64,000 nt of DNA, taken from contig NW_004624776.1 of NCBI RefSeq assembly GCF_000247695.1, positions 11,075,017-11,139,016 of the forward strand. The letters run 5' to 3'. Positions 35,091 through 46,429 of the stretch are shown here, piece by piece. Each line of letters starts with the position of its first letter. The first letter of the stretch is position 1. The notes below the pieces were generated by a model. It saw nothing but the letters and a program-made list of their open reading frames with translations, made no database searches and had not been told where the DNA came from. The translations under genes were made by a program, and so were the position numbers. The stretch comes from Heterocephalus glaber (Eukaryota > Chordata > Mammalia > Rodentia > Bathyergidae).

Positions 35091-36690
35091 AAGCTCTACA
35101 GGGTTTATTTTGAAGCTAGAAAATGTTTTACAAAATTGTAAGATTTTTTTTTAATTGCTTAAAAACTGGATGGAAGGGGAACCTCATAGAGTAAATAACA
35201 CTCCGAGGACTCAGATTATCATTTAGCATCTCCTCACTAAAAATTTCACCAGAAATCTTTGGAGAAATGGTCCATTGCCAGTCTAGGACAGAAAATGTAC
35301 TATATTTCTCATAGCAGGAAGCCTGTTTCATTGGCCAAAGAAAGGACAAGTTAGACATTTTTATTAAAGATGAAAACTACAACGGATTAAACCAGATCAC
35401 ATATGTTTGAGTCCCGAGTCCACAGTAATCCCAGTACTTCCACAGCAGTAACAGCTCATCCGGTGTCTCTGGATGATGTTAAGGATCTGAATCTATTCAT
35501 TTTTAAACCGGCATATCAAGGGAGAGAATAAAGAACATGTCCCTCATTTTCTATGTGGTCTTGACCTCAGGGAAACCAGAATTGATAAGGAAAGTTTTGT
35601 TTTATAGCATCCCAGGGAATAGATGGAGAAGGAATTAAAGATTCAGATTATCACCCTTTGGCAATCCCCCCAAAATTAATAGACCTAGACAATGACCTCA
35701 GTGTCAAGAAACTATACACAGAGAAAGACAGGCAATAAGCAATGAAAGTGAAATAGGAAGCAATCTCTTGTGTGCCCACACAAGCACCTACCTAGTCAAG
35801 CTCTGGATCTGAAAATACAAGAGACAGGAGACATTGCGAGAAGATACCCTAAGAATTCCATCAGTAAAACTCAGCTTTTAGGAAACTAAAAGAGAAATAA
35901 CTCCATTTCCAAAAAGAGTTGGGAAGAACTTATAGATGAAAAGATACTCAAGACCAATCCACTGTATAGACCTAATGGGGCTGCTAATTCAAACAAGAAA
36001 ATTTTAAAAATTAAGAGGTGATCAGAGAAATATGAACATGGCTTGGATATTTGAAGCATACTGAAGAATTATTGTTCAGTTTTTAGAAGAGATAATACTG
36101 TGGTCCTATTTATTTAGAACCTTTGTCATTTAGGAATATTGCTGAAATATTTACAATGATAAGGTATCTGGGATTCGCTTCAAAATAATCTGGGTGGGAG
36201 CAAGGTGGATATAAGAGATGATGAAACAAACTTAGTCCCTGAGCTGAAAGCTGCGGAAGGTGGGAATGGGTCCATGGGTCTCAGTACACTATTAGAGTAT
36301 TGCTTAAGACTGTTCTAGTCTCTCAGGACTCCAGCAAGGTGGACAGTGGTAAGAGCTCTGTGGAAGTGGAGTTTGGAGGGAATGTCAGGATGGTCCCAGC
36401 ACTTCTTCTTGGAGTGGAAACAGGAGGTTCTCTGGGTCCCCAGGACCACGCCTAGGGCTTAGCACAGTGGGAACCATATGCAGATACATGCATGTTGAAT
36501 CAAGGGCTGACCAGGCAGTGTGAGGTGTTGGGGGTGTGGAGAATGGGAAGGCAGGAAGGGAGAGCATCTTCCCAGAGGAGATAACAGATCTCTAAGTAAC
36601 TGGATAGCAATCTCAACTCTGCTGCTGAGAAGACTCATTTAGATACCGAAGCAGATTATAGGTCCGGCAGATAGGTCAAACCTGCCTAGG
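35090..36690. other. Intergenic stretch, no gene seen
   Basis: AT-rich text, possibly very old L1, with no recognisable motif strong enough to name. No coding signature. Confidence 0.45.
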
Positions 36691-36780
36691 GGCCAGGGAT
36701 TTAGCTCAGTGGTTTCGTCACCTGCTGCTCAAGCTCAAGGACCTGAGTTTGATCCCCGGAACCAAAAAAAACAACAACAA
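36690..36780 (+). repeat. ID-type tRNA-derived SINE with target duplication
   Basis: AGGGATTTAGCTCAGTGGTT, then CCTGAGTTTGATCCCCGGAA and an A-rich tail. Flanked by AAACCTGCCT on both sides. Confidence 0.95.
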
Positions 36781-36844
36781 AACCTGCCTGAAGAATAAAG
36801 ATGAACCCAAAAGCTCCGAGTTTTGCTTTTACCTGCTAGAAACT

Positions 36845-37035
36845 GCACTTTCTTTCTCTCTCTGCTCCCCACCCTCCTCCCTCTAACTCTTCTCCTCCCC
36901 GTTTCTCCTTCCCTTTCCCATCCTCTCTTCTCCGCTTCCCTCTTCCTCTTCTCTCCCTCTTTCATCTCTCTCTCTGCTTTCTTCCCTCCCTCCTCCCCTC
37001 CCATCCCCCCTTTTCCCTTTATTTGTCCACCCCCC

Positions 37036-37070
<35 letters not shown>
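36845..37070. repeat. Polypyrimidine tract joined to (CA)n
   Basis: About 180 bases almost purely C/T (36845-37030), followed by about 17 CA units (37037-37070). Homopyrimidine runs of this kind can adopt triplex structure and CA runs Z-form DNA. The open frames here are products of low complexity. Confidence 0.9.
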
Positions 37071-37076
<6 letters not shown>

Positions 37077-37924
37077 CCCTGCTTCAGAGGCGCCCCCAGG
37101 AATGTCCCTCCTGGACCTCAGGCCTGTGTGCAGGAAGGGTTCTGTTTGAACTCTGGCACCTATGTAGCCTCTCTCTGCAACTCTGCCTTTTTCTCGCTGT
37201 GATTTTGTTTCTCCTTTGAAGACTTTACTGACGACTCAAAATGGAGAGACACAAACGTGACTCTTCTGCCCACAAGTCCGCACAGGATTTAACGAAGGTC
37301 CCGTCTCAGCTCTAGCATCTGCGAATTCTTCTCAGGAGACTGTAGCTCTATCTCCAATGAGCCCAGTGCACACAGGCTCCTTTCCTTTCTATCCTTTTTC
37401 TTTCCTCACTTTCCCTTAGGAGGAAACTAGAATGTGCACATTACAAATCTCCAGGAAAGCAGACAGCAGAGTTGCTCTGAAGTGCTTCAAAGAATGTAAG
37501 TGCCAGACCATGGCTCTGGGTGCCCCAGACCCTGTCCTTCTGTGGCCTCCCTTGTCTCCCATGTGGCCATATGACCAGCAGGGAGCAAGTCAGGCTGGAA
37601 GGGGCACAAAATAAGTGGGAAATGGTGCCCAGTGCTCCTCTGTCTTCACACTCTCCCCCAGCTCCTTAGAGGCGCTCATCCTGGTGCAACCAGTAGAGAA
37701 GACAGCTAACCAGCTCCACATGACTTAGAACCTAATATGGACCCAGCCAATCATGGTGCAAAGTTTCAGCAAAATGAAAAAAGAAGCCTGTAAACATACC
37801 CAGCCTCCTTCAAGCTCCCCAGGTCCCCCCCCGCCGTGCTACTGTTCCCCCACCTGCTTCCAGAACTATGAGGCACAGCTAACCTGCAGACTGCTGAGCC
37901 CTCACTGCAACAAACACCACCAAA

Positions 37925-38015
37925 CTGTGGCTTAGGGACAAGGCATGGGAGGTCATGTGACATCCCCAGATCACACAGCTAGAAAGTGGCTGTGCCGGGA
38001 CATGACCCCTCTGCG
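37925..38015 (-). repeat. MIR SINE fragment, inverted
   Basis: ATCCCCAGATCACACAGCTA, then GAAAGTGGCTGTGCCGGGAC, the MIR antisense core. Confidence 0.7.
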
Positions 38016-38496
38016 TGTTCCACAATTGGTACTCCTAATCTTCTGCTCCTCCTATGACTGGTTTAGGGCTTTCACTATGCTGTCCAAACCCCATTCCCCA
38101 CTTCCCAGTCTTGCTGTGAGTGGTCTTCTTCTTCCCCAGCAGGGCTCTTCCCAGGCTGGCTCCCATTGTCCACATCCAGGGCACAGAGCTCTTAGAGCAC
38201 CCAATCTCGTCTTACCCACCCAGCCCTTCCTCCCCTCACAGTGTTCCTGCACCTTGCCTGGCCTTCCAGACCTCTAGCTCTCCAAATCCCCACTGTAGTT
38301 CTCTGCTTATTATAGCACTTGACGCAATCCTGTTACATGTCTGATCAAGCCCGGGTGTGTGTCCGTGATGTTTAAAGTGCACTGACCTGAGGGGCTGGGC
38401 TGGCTCTGCTGACTCAGTTCCCAGGGAGCTGAGTGATGCAGGCTCTGTAGGTGTAGGAAGGGTCCGATTCCAGAAGGACCCAGGCAAAGTTTCTTT

Positions 38497-38597
38497 GTTT
38501 TTTTTCTTTTTTTGGTTTTGGTTTTGAACCAGGGATTGAACTCAGGACCTTGCGCTTGTGAGGCAGGTGTGGCGCCACTGAGCTACATCCCGGGCCC
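38497..38597 (-). repeat. ID-type tRNA-derived SINE, inverted
   Basis: T-rich tail, then GAACCAGGGATTGAACTCAG, then CCACTGAGCTACATCCCGGG. Flanks CAAAGTTTCT and CAAACTTTCT. Confidence 0.92.
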
Positions 38598-38684
38598 AAA
38601 CTTTCTCTGTCTTTGAAGATAATGTCTTATGCTTACTACTCACATACACACTGCATTCCCCTCTGTGCCGTTAACCTGAAATTG

Positions 38685-38775
38685 AAGCTGGGGATGGGGC
38701 CGGTGGTAGAGCACTTGCCTGGCGTGTACAAGGCCTCAACTCTATCCCTAGCACTGCAAAACAAAAACAAAACTC
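38685..38775 (+). repeat. ID-type SINE (classical form)
   Basis: GAAGCTGGGGATGGGGCCGG, then GGTAGAGCACTTGCCTGGCG, then CCTAGCACTGCAAAACAAAA. Closer to the common rodent ID consensus than the window-typical subfamily. Confidence 0.85.
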
Positions 38776-39677
38776 TCTGAAATTAATCCATGTGACATAA
38801 TGAAAAGGACTGAATGTACCCCCCATTTGGCAGGTGATTTCTCAAGGCCCTGGCACAGCCCCCGCCAAGCACATGCTGGGTTTCATTGCAAAGCTCACAC
38901 ACTTCCCCTTCACCGTGGCGTCCTCTCACGGAGCACTGGTGTTTCAGTCCAAGGGGCATGATCTCCACGCTTCCTTAAGATCCCTTGAGCTGGGTGAGCT
39001 GACCTCTGGCAGTCTCCATCGATGGCTGTGTCCTTCTCCACGAGCCTTTATCTAGAGCCACCTGGTGCCATGGCTCAGTGCTGTAGCGGAAGGACAAATG
39101 CTCTCGCCTCACAGTTGTGATGGGAAGACTGGCAGGAACTATGCCAGTGTGGGGAGCAAGGCACTGGCATCAGAAGGGAAGCCCTTTGGAGTGGGAGGTG
39201 CCTGGGAAGGGCTGGTATCCAGGGTGGCATCTTCCCAGGGACCATTGGGAGAGGACAGCTATCAGGCCCTGGCAGAGACCAGAGGCCAGTGCTTCTTATG
39301 CCAGGACCCCACAAATGCTGTATGCTACCAAATGCTTGAGGTGGGAGAAAGGCTTCCTAAAACTGGATAGAATGTCATTCCTGCCACTGTCACTGATAGG
39401 GCCACTTTGTTAGAGATTCTTTTTTGTAGTTATTGGCTAAGTGGGAACTCAGGGATTATAAGTAGCCAATCTTAGGAATAATACAGTCCTAAGGTCACCA
39501 GAGTGGCTGAGCTTGGGTCAGAATATGTTTGAAATCAAATTATAGAATATGGCATTTAAAAGATGGAATGGGCATCCCTGCTTGTTTTCTGACTGTTCTC
39601 TTGCTGAAGAAACATCCTGGGCATTACAGAGCGAAGCTCACCATTTTAGCTGACAAGATGCAGTCAAGAGTCCCATG

Positions 39678-39765
39678 CAGGTGCTGGGGATTTAGCTCAG
39701 TGGTTTCACCGCCTGCTGCACAAGCGCAAGGACTCGAGTTCGATCCCCGGAACCAAAAAAAAAAT
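39678..39765 (+). repeat. ID-type tRNA-derived SINE with target duplication
   Basis: GGGGATTTAGCTCAGTGGTT, then GGACTCGAGTTCGATCCCCG and an A tail. Flanked by AGAGTCCCAT on both sides. Confidence 0.95.
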
Positions 39766-40108
39766 AGAGTCCCATACGGGGATATCCAGAAAGGACTTTT
39801 CCAACTGCACTTTGTGTTTAAGAGGTCCCACTTTAACAAAAGCTCAAGAGCCACACGAAGGTTTTTTTAAGAGCAAAAGAGATGCAGTATATTTTCCAGG
39901 TATCTCTGATTACTCATTTTCCTCATTAGGATATGATCTTACTGTGATTAAAAAAAAAGGTTTGGCAACCTTTCTTATGGATCACAAATGAGAAACTGTG
40001 TCATGGTGACATTAGCACAGTATACAAACAGCAAGTTTTATTTGGTATTGTCCTTCCCAAAGGTGTTACATTACATGGACATATATCTTCTTGGGGGACA
40101 TTAATCAT

Positions 40109-40194
40109 TTTTTGGGGGGGTACCGGGGATTGAACTCAGGTCCTTGTGCTTGTGCAGCAGGTGGCGAAACCACTGAGCTAAATCCCCGGCCCCC
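40109..40194 (-). repeat. ID-type tRNA-derived SINE with target duplication, inverted
   Basis: T/G run, then GGTACCGGGGATTGAACTCA, then CCACTGAGCTAAATCCCCGG. Flanked by ACATTAATCATTTTT on both sides. Confidence 0.95.
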
Positions 40195-40199
40195 ACATT

Positions 40200-42640
40200 A
40201 ATCATTTTTAAAATGTGAGAATAATGCACGTACATATTCTGAAATATTGTTGACAGCCATCCCCAAATTGCCCTGCTTTGGAGGAGGGACTGAGTCCTGT
40301 ATCTCTGTAGCCCCCTGCCCGGGTTGCCTGCCCTAAAATATCTGTGCATCAAATTTACTGAACCAAACTATAACTACAGGATGCTTGTGTCTTCAGCACT
40401 GGTAAGCAGAGCTGGGGAAGAAGATGATGGAAACTGGGAGGATGGTGCCCAGGCTGAGGTCCATTGCCTCCAGTGTCACCACCACCCTGCAGCTGCCTTC
40501 CCCTCAGCACCCACAGCCGTGTGAGGCTCTCCTGAAGAATGCTGTCCCTTAGGGGAAAATATCCCTCTCACACCTCCCCAGCCCAATAAGCAGGACCTAA
40601 GAGGTATTTCTTGGCACAGGGGCGGGGCAGGGGGGACTGTTTTCAACCCTCCTATTAGTGTATTTCCTTTAAGTTCATTCTAAAGGAATTTGTAGAATAG
40701 AGAACTGATGGTAAAATCTCCCGCCCCCCCGCCCCCGGCAAAGGCTCCCTAGAAAGCCCTGGCACTCTGCCCTCCTGCCACCCCCTCACTGGAGTGAGTG
40801 GGGGAGGGCGCTGAATTCGCATCTGTGATGTTAGGCCCCCACCCAGCTCTCCGAGGAACCATTCTCAGGGCGGGCCAGGCCCACTCGGGCCACCCCTCCC
40901 CACAGATCCTGGCTAACCACATCGCCCAAAGCACCTGGGTCTCCTTGCTGTAAACACTTTTATTTTCCCTGGGGTTTATGGCGCCTTGGGAAGGATGGCA
41001 ACTTGTTTAAATCCCTCTAAACAAAGGGCTCTGGTGATTACAGACCTGCTGCTGGTTTTATGGTGGTCTTTCTTTGTCTAATTTTCTCCCACTCTCTTCC
41101 TGCCTCCCCATCCCCTCCCCACCCCCCAATTTCCCCCACCCCCTCCAGCCAGGTACCCAGGCCTTTTAAGAGAAACTGTTGGGGGGGGCGCTTCCGCCTC
41201 AAACATCTGGTTCCCCTCAGCTATAGGTTGGCTGTTCTGACAGGACACAGAGGAAGAAGATGGTAGGAATCTGAATGACCCTCAGGTCAGGTTTCACCGT
41301 GTCCCACCACCTTGAGCAAAGGAGGCTGGGAATGTCCTCAGGGGGTTCACCTGCTCAGTGTCTCTGCTATTCTCCTCAGAGGGGCCAGCCCTGCCACACT
41401 GGTTTTAAAGCAGGACACCTCAGTCCTATTCTGTGCCTTCAGTCATCCTAGCAAGCCCACATTACGCCCAGCTATTGCCCACAGGACAGCCATTCCAGAC
41501 TCCTCACCTGCCATCTTGCTTCTGCCCACTGGCGGACCCTGCCTGATGGAGGGAAACCCCAATTCTGCTGCAGACCCCAAGGCTGCTCCCTAGTCTCCAA
41601 GCTGGCATCCTGCTGCTTTCCTTTGCCAGTACTACTTCTCACTCTTGACTTTCTCTAGAAGTGCGGGAAGGGTCAGAGGCCCTGAGGCACCCTGAGGGGC
41701 TTGAGAACAGAATTCTCCAGGGTTTGTTGGGGCTAGCTCACCACTCAGTAGTGTAGACTGTGTCTGCTCTGGATAACATCGCCAGCTCTGTGAGACACTG
41801 GCCGTGGCCATGAAGTCTCCTTGGGGACTCTACTCACAGCTCCCTGTAGACCCGGGAAGGGAGAAAGAATGACCAGAAAAAGGGAGTTTCCCCCTGGGGA
41901 TGATTCTGTGGCAGAGGTGTTTGCACAGCGACTATAGTGAAAGCCTTTGAAAGAAAGGACCAGGCAGAGGTTTGGGAGTGTGGAGAGTGTCAGACCCTGT
42001 GTTTTCCAGGCAGGTTAATGTGGAGAGAAAGAAGATTGTCTCACTCATGTCCTGGTCACACAATTGTATACAAATGTCCTTAGCTCACCATAGAACCAGC
42101 TCCAGGGAGCAGAGCAAGGAAGGAAGAGACAGTGAGCAGGAGTCACAGGAGCTACTTCAGTGCTGGTTCCCTACTGGCAGTGTCTGGTCATCTCTCCATG
42201 TCACCACCCCACACGGAACAAGTAGGAAAACAGATCAGTGCAGATCAGAACCTGACACACAGTGGCCATGTCTAAAAATAAATCAGAACATGATTTTCTC
42301 CTCAGTTTCCAGTCTGTGAGGCCAAAGGCATGACACAGTCGCCAGAGGGAACACCATGACTCCTTGTATCCAGCCATGCGTGACAGAAACATGGGTGCAG
42401 GAAACCCTTCTTCCCACCTCCCTGAATGCTGGGCCTGGAGTTAGAAGCCGGCCTGACCTCCACCCAGCCCAGCCACGCAGCTGAGCCACCAGCCACTGGG
42501 AATTCCAGAGACACCGCTCCAGCCTGGGGAAACCATCACGGGCACAGTGCCTCTGTCCTCACACCTGTCTCCCTGCAACTCATCCTAACAATCTAGTGTT
42601 TCTGTAATGTTTTTAAATTTCAGTTTACAAGTGCCCTTTT
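40200..42640. other. GC-richer intergenic stretch, no gene seen
   Basis: About 2.4 kb without recognised repeats. Dense G/C runs occur at 40620-40638 and 40720-40740. Many overlapping open frames on both strands carry no family signature. No promoter-like CpG island of normal size. Confidence 0.45.
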
Positions 42641-42689
42641 GTCTCATGTAATGCTAGTAAATGCTAAGGAGTATTTTTGTCTTATTTTT

Positions 42690-43080
42690 TCAGAAGAATG
42701 CGGAACTTTAAAAAGTGAAATGACTTACTTTCAAACTGAACTACAGATTCAATATAATCCAAATAAAATGCCAAAAATTTATGTTTTACAAATTGACAAT
42801 GCTCTACATGGAAATACAAAGGCCCTGGGACAGTAGGATATTACTCAAGAACAAAACTGGAGTTTCTATGCCACCAGATACTAAGGTTTATTATAAACAT
42901 GCAATAATTAGGATGATGAGGTCTTTACGAAAAAACAGAAAAAGTAAATGGAATAAATAAGCAGTTCAGAAATAAACTCCACATAATAGATTGATTTTAG
43001 AAAACTGCTTCTGGCATAAGGGAAACGGAAAAGGAGGGTTTCTATAGTCAGCACTAAAGCTATTTGTTTTCCATATTAAA
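42690..43080 (+). mobile_element. L1 ORF2 fragment, decayed
   Basis: ATCCAAATAAAATGCCAAAA, then GGTTTATTATAAACATGCAA, resembles the ORF2 C-terminal region. Only scattered similarity remains, and an ID SINE follows. Confidence 0.5.
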
Positions 43081-43092
43081 AAAGAAGAAATC

Positions 43093-43175
43093 TGCCAGGG
43101 ATTTAGCTCAGTGGTTTCACCGCCTGCTTCACAAGCACAAGGACCCAAGTTCAATCCCCAGTACCAAAAAAAGAA
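43093..43175 (+). repeat. ID-type tRNA-derived SINE with target duplication
   Basis: CAGGGATTTAGCTCAGTGGT, then GGACCCAAGTTCAATCCCCA, then an A-rich tail. Flanked by AAGAAGAAATCT on both sides. Confidence 0.95.
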
Positions 43176-43394
43176 AAGAAGAAATCTCAGAGAAATCTTC
43201 TTATACCACACAACAAAAGTCAGTTGTAAATTGATTCATGGTGTAAATATGAAAAAAAAACCCAGTAAAGTTTCTAGGAGACTATAGGAAAATACCTTCC
43301 TATGAAGCATAGAAAACTTTTCTTAAATAGGAGGCCAAAATGACTAACCATAATGAAAATAGATACATTGAATTATGTTAACATTAAGAACTTC

Positions 43395-43605
43395 TGCTTG
43401 CCGAGTGTGGAGTGTGTGTCTGTAATCCCAGCTACCGGTAAGCCTGAGGTGGGAGGATTGCCAGTTTGAGGCCAGCCTGAGAAACTTATTGAGACACTGT
43501 CTCAAAATAAAAAATAAAAAGAGCTGGGAGTATAACTCAGTAGCAGAGTGCTTGCCTAGCATCTGCAAGGCCATGCGTTCCAGCACCACACACACACAAA
43601 TATAA
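43395..43605 (+). repeat. Dimeric B1-ID SINE
   Basis: B1 half (GTCTGTAATCCCAGCTACCG, then GAGACACTGTCTCAAAATAA) followed by an ID half (GCAGAGTGCTTGCCTAGCAT, then CCAGCACCACACACA). Confidence 0.88.
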
Positions 43606-44029
43606 TGACTTCTATTTGTCAAGAACAGAATGGAAGAGCAAGGGTAGGCAGGGTACAGAGTTCAAGGCAGTATTTGTAGTACAACAGATAGAGACTTGTA
43701 TCCGCTACATATAAAGAACTCCCACAGATCAGTCAGAAAAAGGCCACGCACGTTGCTGCTAGTGTTGGATGGTGTTGCAATGAACACAGGTGTTTTGGGG
43801 ATCCTGCCAAGGGGAAGTTAATAGGGATATGTTTCATCTGGGTATCTGTGTGTCTTGCCTTTACTTCTGTTCACAGCTAAGTTATCGCCACCTGTTCTTG
43901 TACAAGAGGGACTTCCGGAAATGTGTTTGCTGCCTACTGCAGTATATAATATTTCCAGCAGTACAGCACAAGACAGGACAGTATTCTAGTCACTAGGGAT
44001 GGAAAATTTTCAGTTGGGAAGTTGGTTCC

Positions 44030-44523
44030 CAACAAGACCGAGGCAAAATAATTATCTCAAGAGAATTGTGCAGCCATGTTTGTAGCAGCACTGTTTGCAA
44101 GAGCCAAGAATTAGAAGCAGCCCAACTATCCATAAATGAGTGACAACATAAATCTCAGACAAGGGACTGTTCGTCTTAAGAAGGAAGAAAAGTCTGACAC
44201 ATACTACAACGCAAATAAACACGGAAGACATTATAGTTAGTGGAATAAGTTACAAAATGACAAATGCTATCTGGTTCGGCTTATATGAGGTTCTTAGACT
44301 GGTCAGATTCACAGAGACAAACAATGGGGAGTTATTGTTTTAATTGAAACAGTTTCAATTTGAGATGATGAAAAATTTTCTAGAATGGATGGCAGTGTTG
44401 GTTATGCACCAATGTTAATGTATTTAATACCACAGAATTGTGCATTTAAAAATGGTTCAAATGGTAAATTTTATGTTATGTATAGTCTATCATAATTTTT
44501 AATGTAGAAAAAAGATAGCTATA
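44030..44523 (+). mobile_element. L1M 3' UTR, cut by the assembly gap
   Basis: TTGTAGCAGCACTGTTTGCA, AGCAGCCCAACTATCCATAA, GTGCATTTAAAAATGGTTCA and AATTTTATGTTATGTATAGT are hallmark L1M 3' UTR segments in sense orientation. Confidence 0.85.
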
Positions 44524-44623
44524 NNNNNNNNNNNNNNNNNNNNNNNNNNNNNNNNNNNNNNNNNNNNNNNNNNNNNNNNNNNNNNNNNNNNNNNNNNNNN
44601 NNNNNNNNNNNNNNNNNNNNNNN
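44524..44623. other. Assembly gap (100 N)
   Basis: Exactly 100 undetermined bases, the conventional size for a gap of unknown length. It falls at the end of an L1 copy. Confidence 0.99.
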
Positions 44624-44799
44624 ATTGGATTTTGAGATATTTATTTTTGCTAATGTTTAAAATTTTATAACTTTTGTGATTTCTTTTCTCATCTAAATAT
44701 TCATTTCTATGGCTTATGAGTTTCAATGTCACTTATTTATATAAAACTTAATTTCCTTATCTGAAAATGAGGTAAATAATATATAACTTATAGAGTTAG

Positions 44800-44982
44800 T
44801 GCACTGTGACACACATCTGTAATCCTATCTATTCAGCAGGCTGATGCAGGAGGATTTCAAGTTTGTTGCCAGCCTCAGCAACTCAGTGAGACCCTGTCTC
44901 TAAATTATAAAGGGCTGGAGGTATTGCTCAGTGGTAGAGTCCTTGCCTAGCCTGTGCAGACCCCTAGGTTCAATCCCTAGTC
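44800..44982 (+). repeat. Dimeric B1-ID SINE
   Basis: B1 half (TCTGTAATCCTATCTATTCA, then GTGAGACCCTGTCTCTAAAT) followed by an ID half (GGTAGAGTCCTTGCCTAGCC, then AGGTTCAATCCCTAGTC). Its tail has become the adjoining microsatellite. Confidence 0.88.
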
Positions 44983-45035
44983 AAGGAAGGAAGGAAGGAA
45001 GGAAGGAAGGAAGGAAGGAAGGAAGGAAGGAAGGA

Positions 45036-45083
<48 letters not shown>
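44983..45083. repeat. (GGAA)n followed by (GAAA)n microsatellite
   Basis: About 13 GGAA units passing into about 12 GAAA units, grown from a SINE tail. GGAA repeats are ETS-factor core sequences. Confidence 0.97.
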
Positions 45084-45204
45084 GTGAGTTACGGATACTG
45101 CTCAGTGTGACATCCCTTGGTTCAGTCACCAGTACCACCAAAAGAAAAAGAGAGCAACTGTCCTACAGCAGTCTGTGCTCTGCCCTGATTTCTAGGCACT
45201 GTCC

Positions 45205-46025
45205 TTGGTGACCCTCTCCTGCACTCTAGGGCTCTTCATCTACCAGACCCTGGATGCCACTGACAGGAAACAGGCCAGAAGAACAAACTCCTGCTGCTCT
45301 TTGGGGGAGCTTTTTGACCATTAGTAAGACTCTTGGTGCTGAAGGCCATGGGAGCCTCCATCACCATGTACTTAGGAACGAACCCCATCTGGCTGCTTTT
45401 CCTCTCTTTCATTGGGATGTTCACGTTCTATTGCATTCATTGGCAAACTTACATTTCAGGCATGTTATGATTTTGAAAAGTGGACAAAACTGAGACCCAG
45501 GTGGCCTTAGTGATCATCTTCACCTTGTCTGTATTCAGACAAGCAACAGTGTGGGACTATACAGACACCAATGTTGTGTCACCTGGACTCCCCCAGGACA
45601 TAGGACTGATTATTATACTGGCAATAATGATCTAAAACAAGTTAGCCATGAATGTATTTGAGAAGCATCTTGTCTTATACCCTAATGTTTGTGTGTGCCT
45701 TTGCTAAAGTTGCACAAAAACTAGTGACAGCTCACATGAACAAAAGTGAGCTGTATCTTCAAGACACCCTCTTCATTGGACCAGGTCTTTTGTTTTTAGA
45801 CCAGTACTTTAACAATTTTGTAGATGAATATGTTGTTCTGTGGGTAGCAATAGTCATTCATTTGTCATGATGATGTACTTCAGGGCTTGGTGTCTGCAAA
45901 TCTCAAGGCACCTTCATCTATGTATCTTTAAGATTTCCTGTCACCAAGCACCTGAACAGGTCACAAGCATATTAGCTAATAGCCCAAGGAAGAGAGGAGA
46001 AGCAGTTAGAGGAGCCTATGAATGA
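45205..46025 (+). pseudogene. CHPT1P: CHPT1 processed pseudogene
   Basis: Decayed, intronless copy of cholinephosphotransferase 1, the Golgi membrane enzyme that joins CDP-choline to diacylglycerol. In order: [29 protein letters not shown]; then after frame loss [59 protein letters not shown] and CHQAPEQV. The last segments favour CHPT1 over its paralogue CEPT1. It is dead: the catalytic DGxxAR begins D-R and not D-G, a stop follows the FDH of the GxxxDxxxD part, there are several frameshifts, and about 45 residues between WDYT and SPGL are absent. The 5' end is missing. UTR-like text with AATAAA near 46260 may extend it rightwards. Confidence 0.88.
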
Positions 46026-46429
46026 AAGATGCCCCCTCTGTGGGAGGCTAGAGTGCTATCAGATAATAAGGTTTAAGATCTTTCTCCAAAGAGTTACCAG
46101 AGTAACATGGATTAAAGAGACTTGTGAACACTTGTCATCTCTTGCTGCTGCTGTTTTGTGAAAGAAGGGATAGTAAACATTTGTTTAATTCTTAGTTAAC
46201 TGTTACATATATGTCAGCAAGTAAAATCTTTCTGTGCTTATATTAAAAAAGAAATAATTCAATAAATTAATATATATGATAAATATAAGATGTAAAATAC
46301 TGCATATACAACAAAAAAATGACAGATTTGAAATTTTAAAGAGATGCATGACTTATTGCCAAGTGCTCTTTTGTGTCAAAATAAAGGGAAAAGAGCTATA
46401 AAATAAAAGCAAATGCAAAAAATAAAGGT

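Noticed and set aside
36735..37149. Highly charged or Ser/Pro-rich frames near 36.9 kb
   Set aside because: Translation of a polypyrimidine/(CA)n tract on either strand.
44983..45083. Possible CRISPR-like or designed tandem array
   Set aside because: Plain tetranucleotide microsatellite with no spacers, in mammalian DNA.
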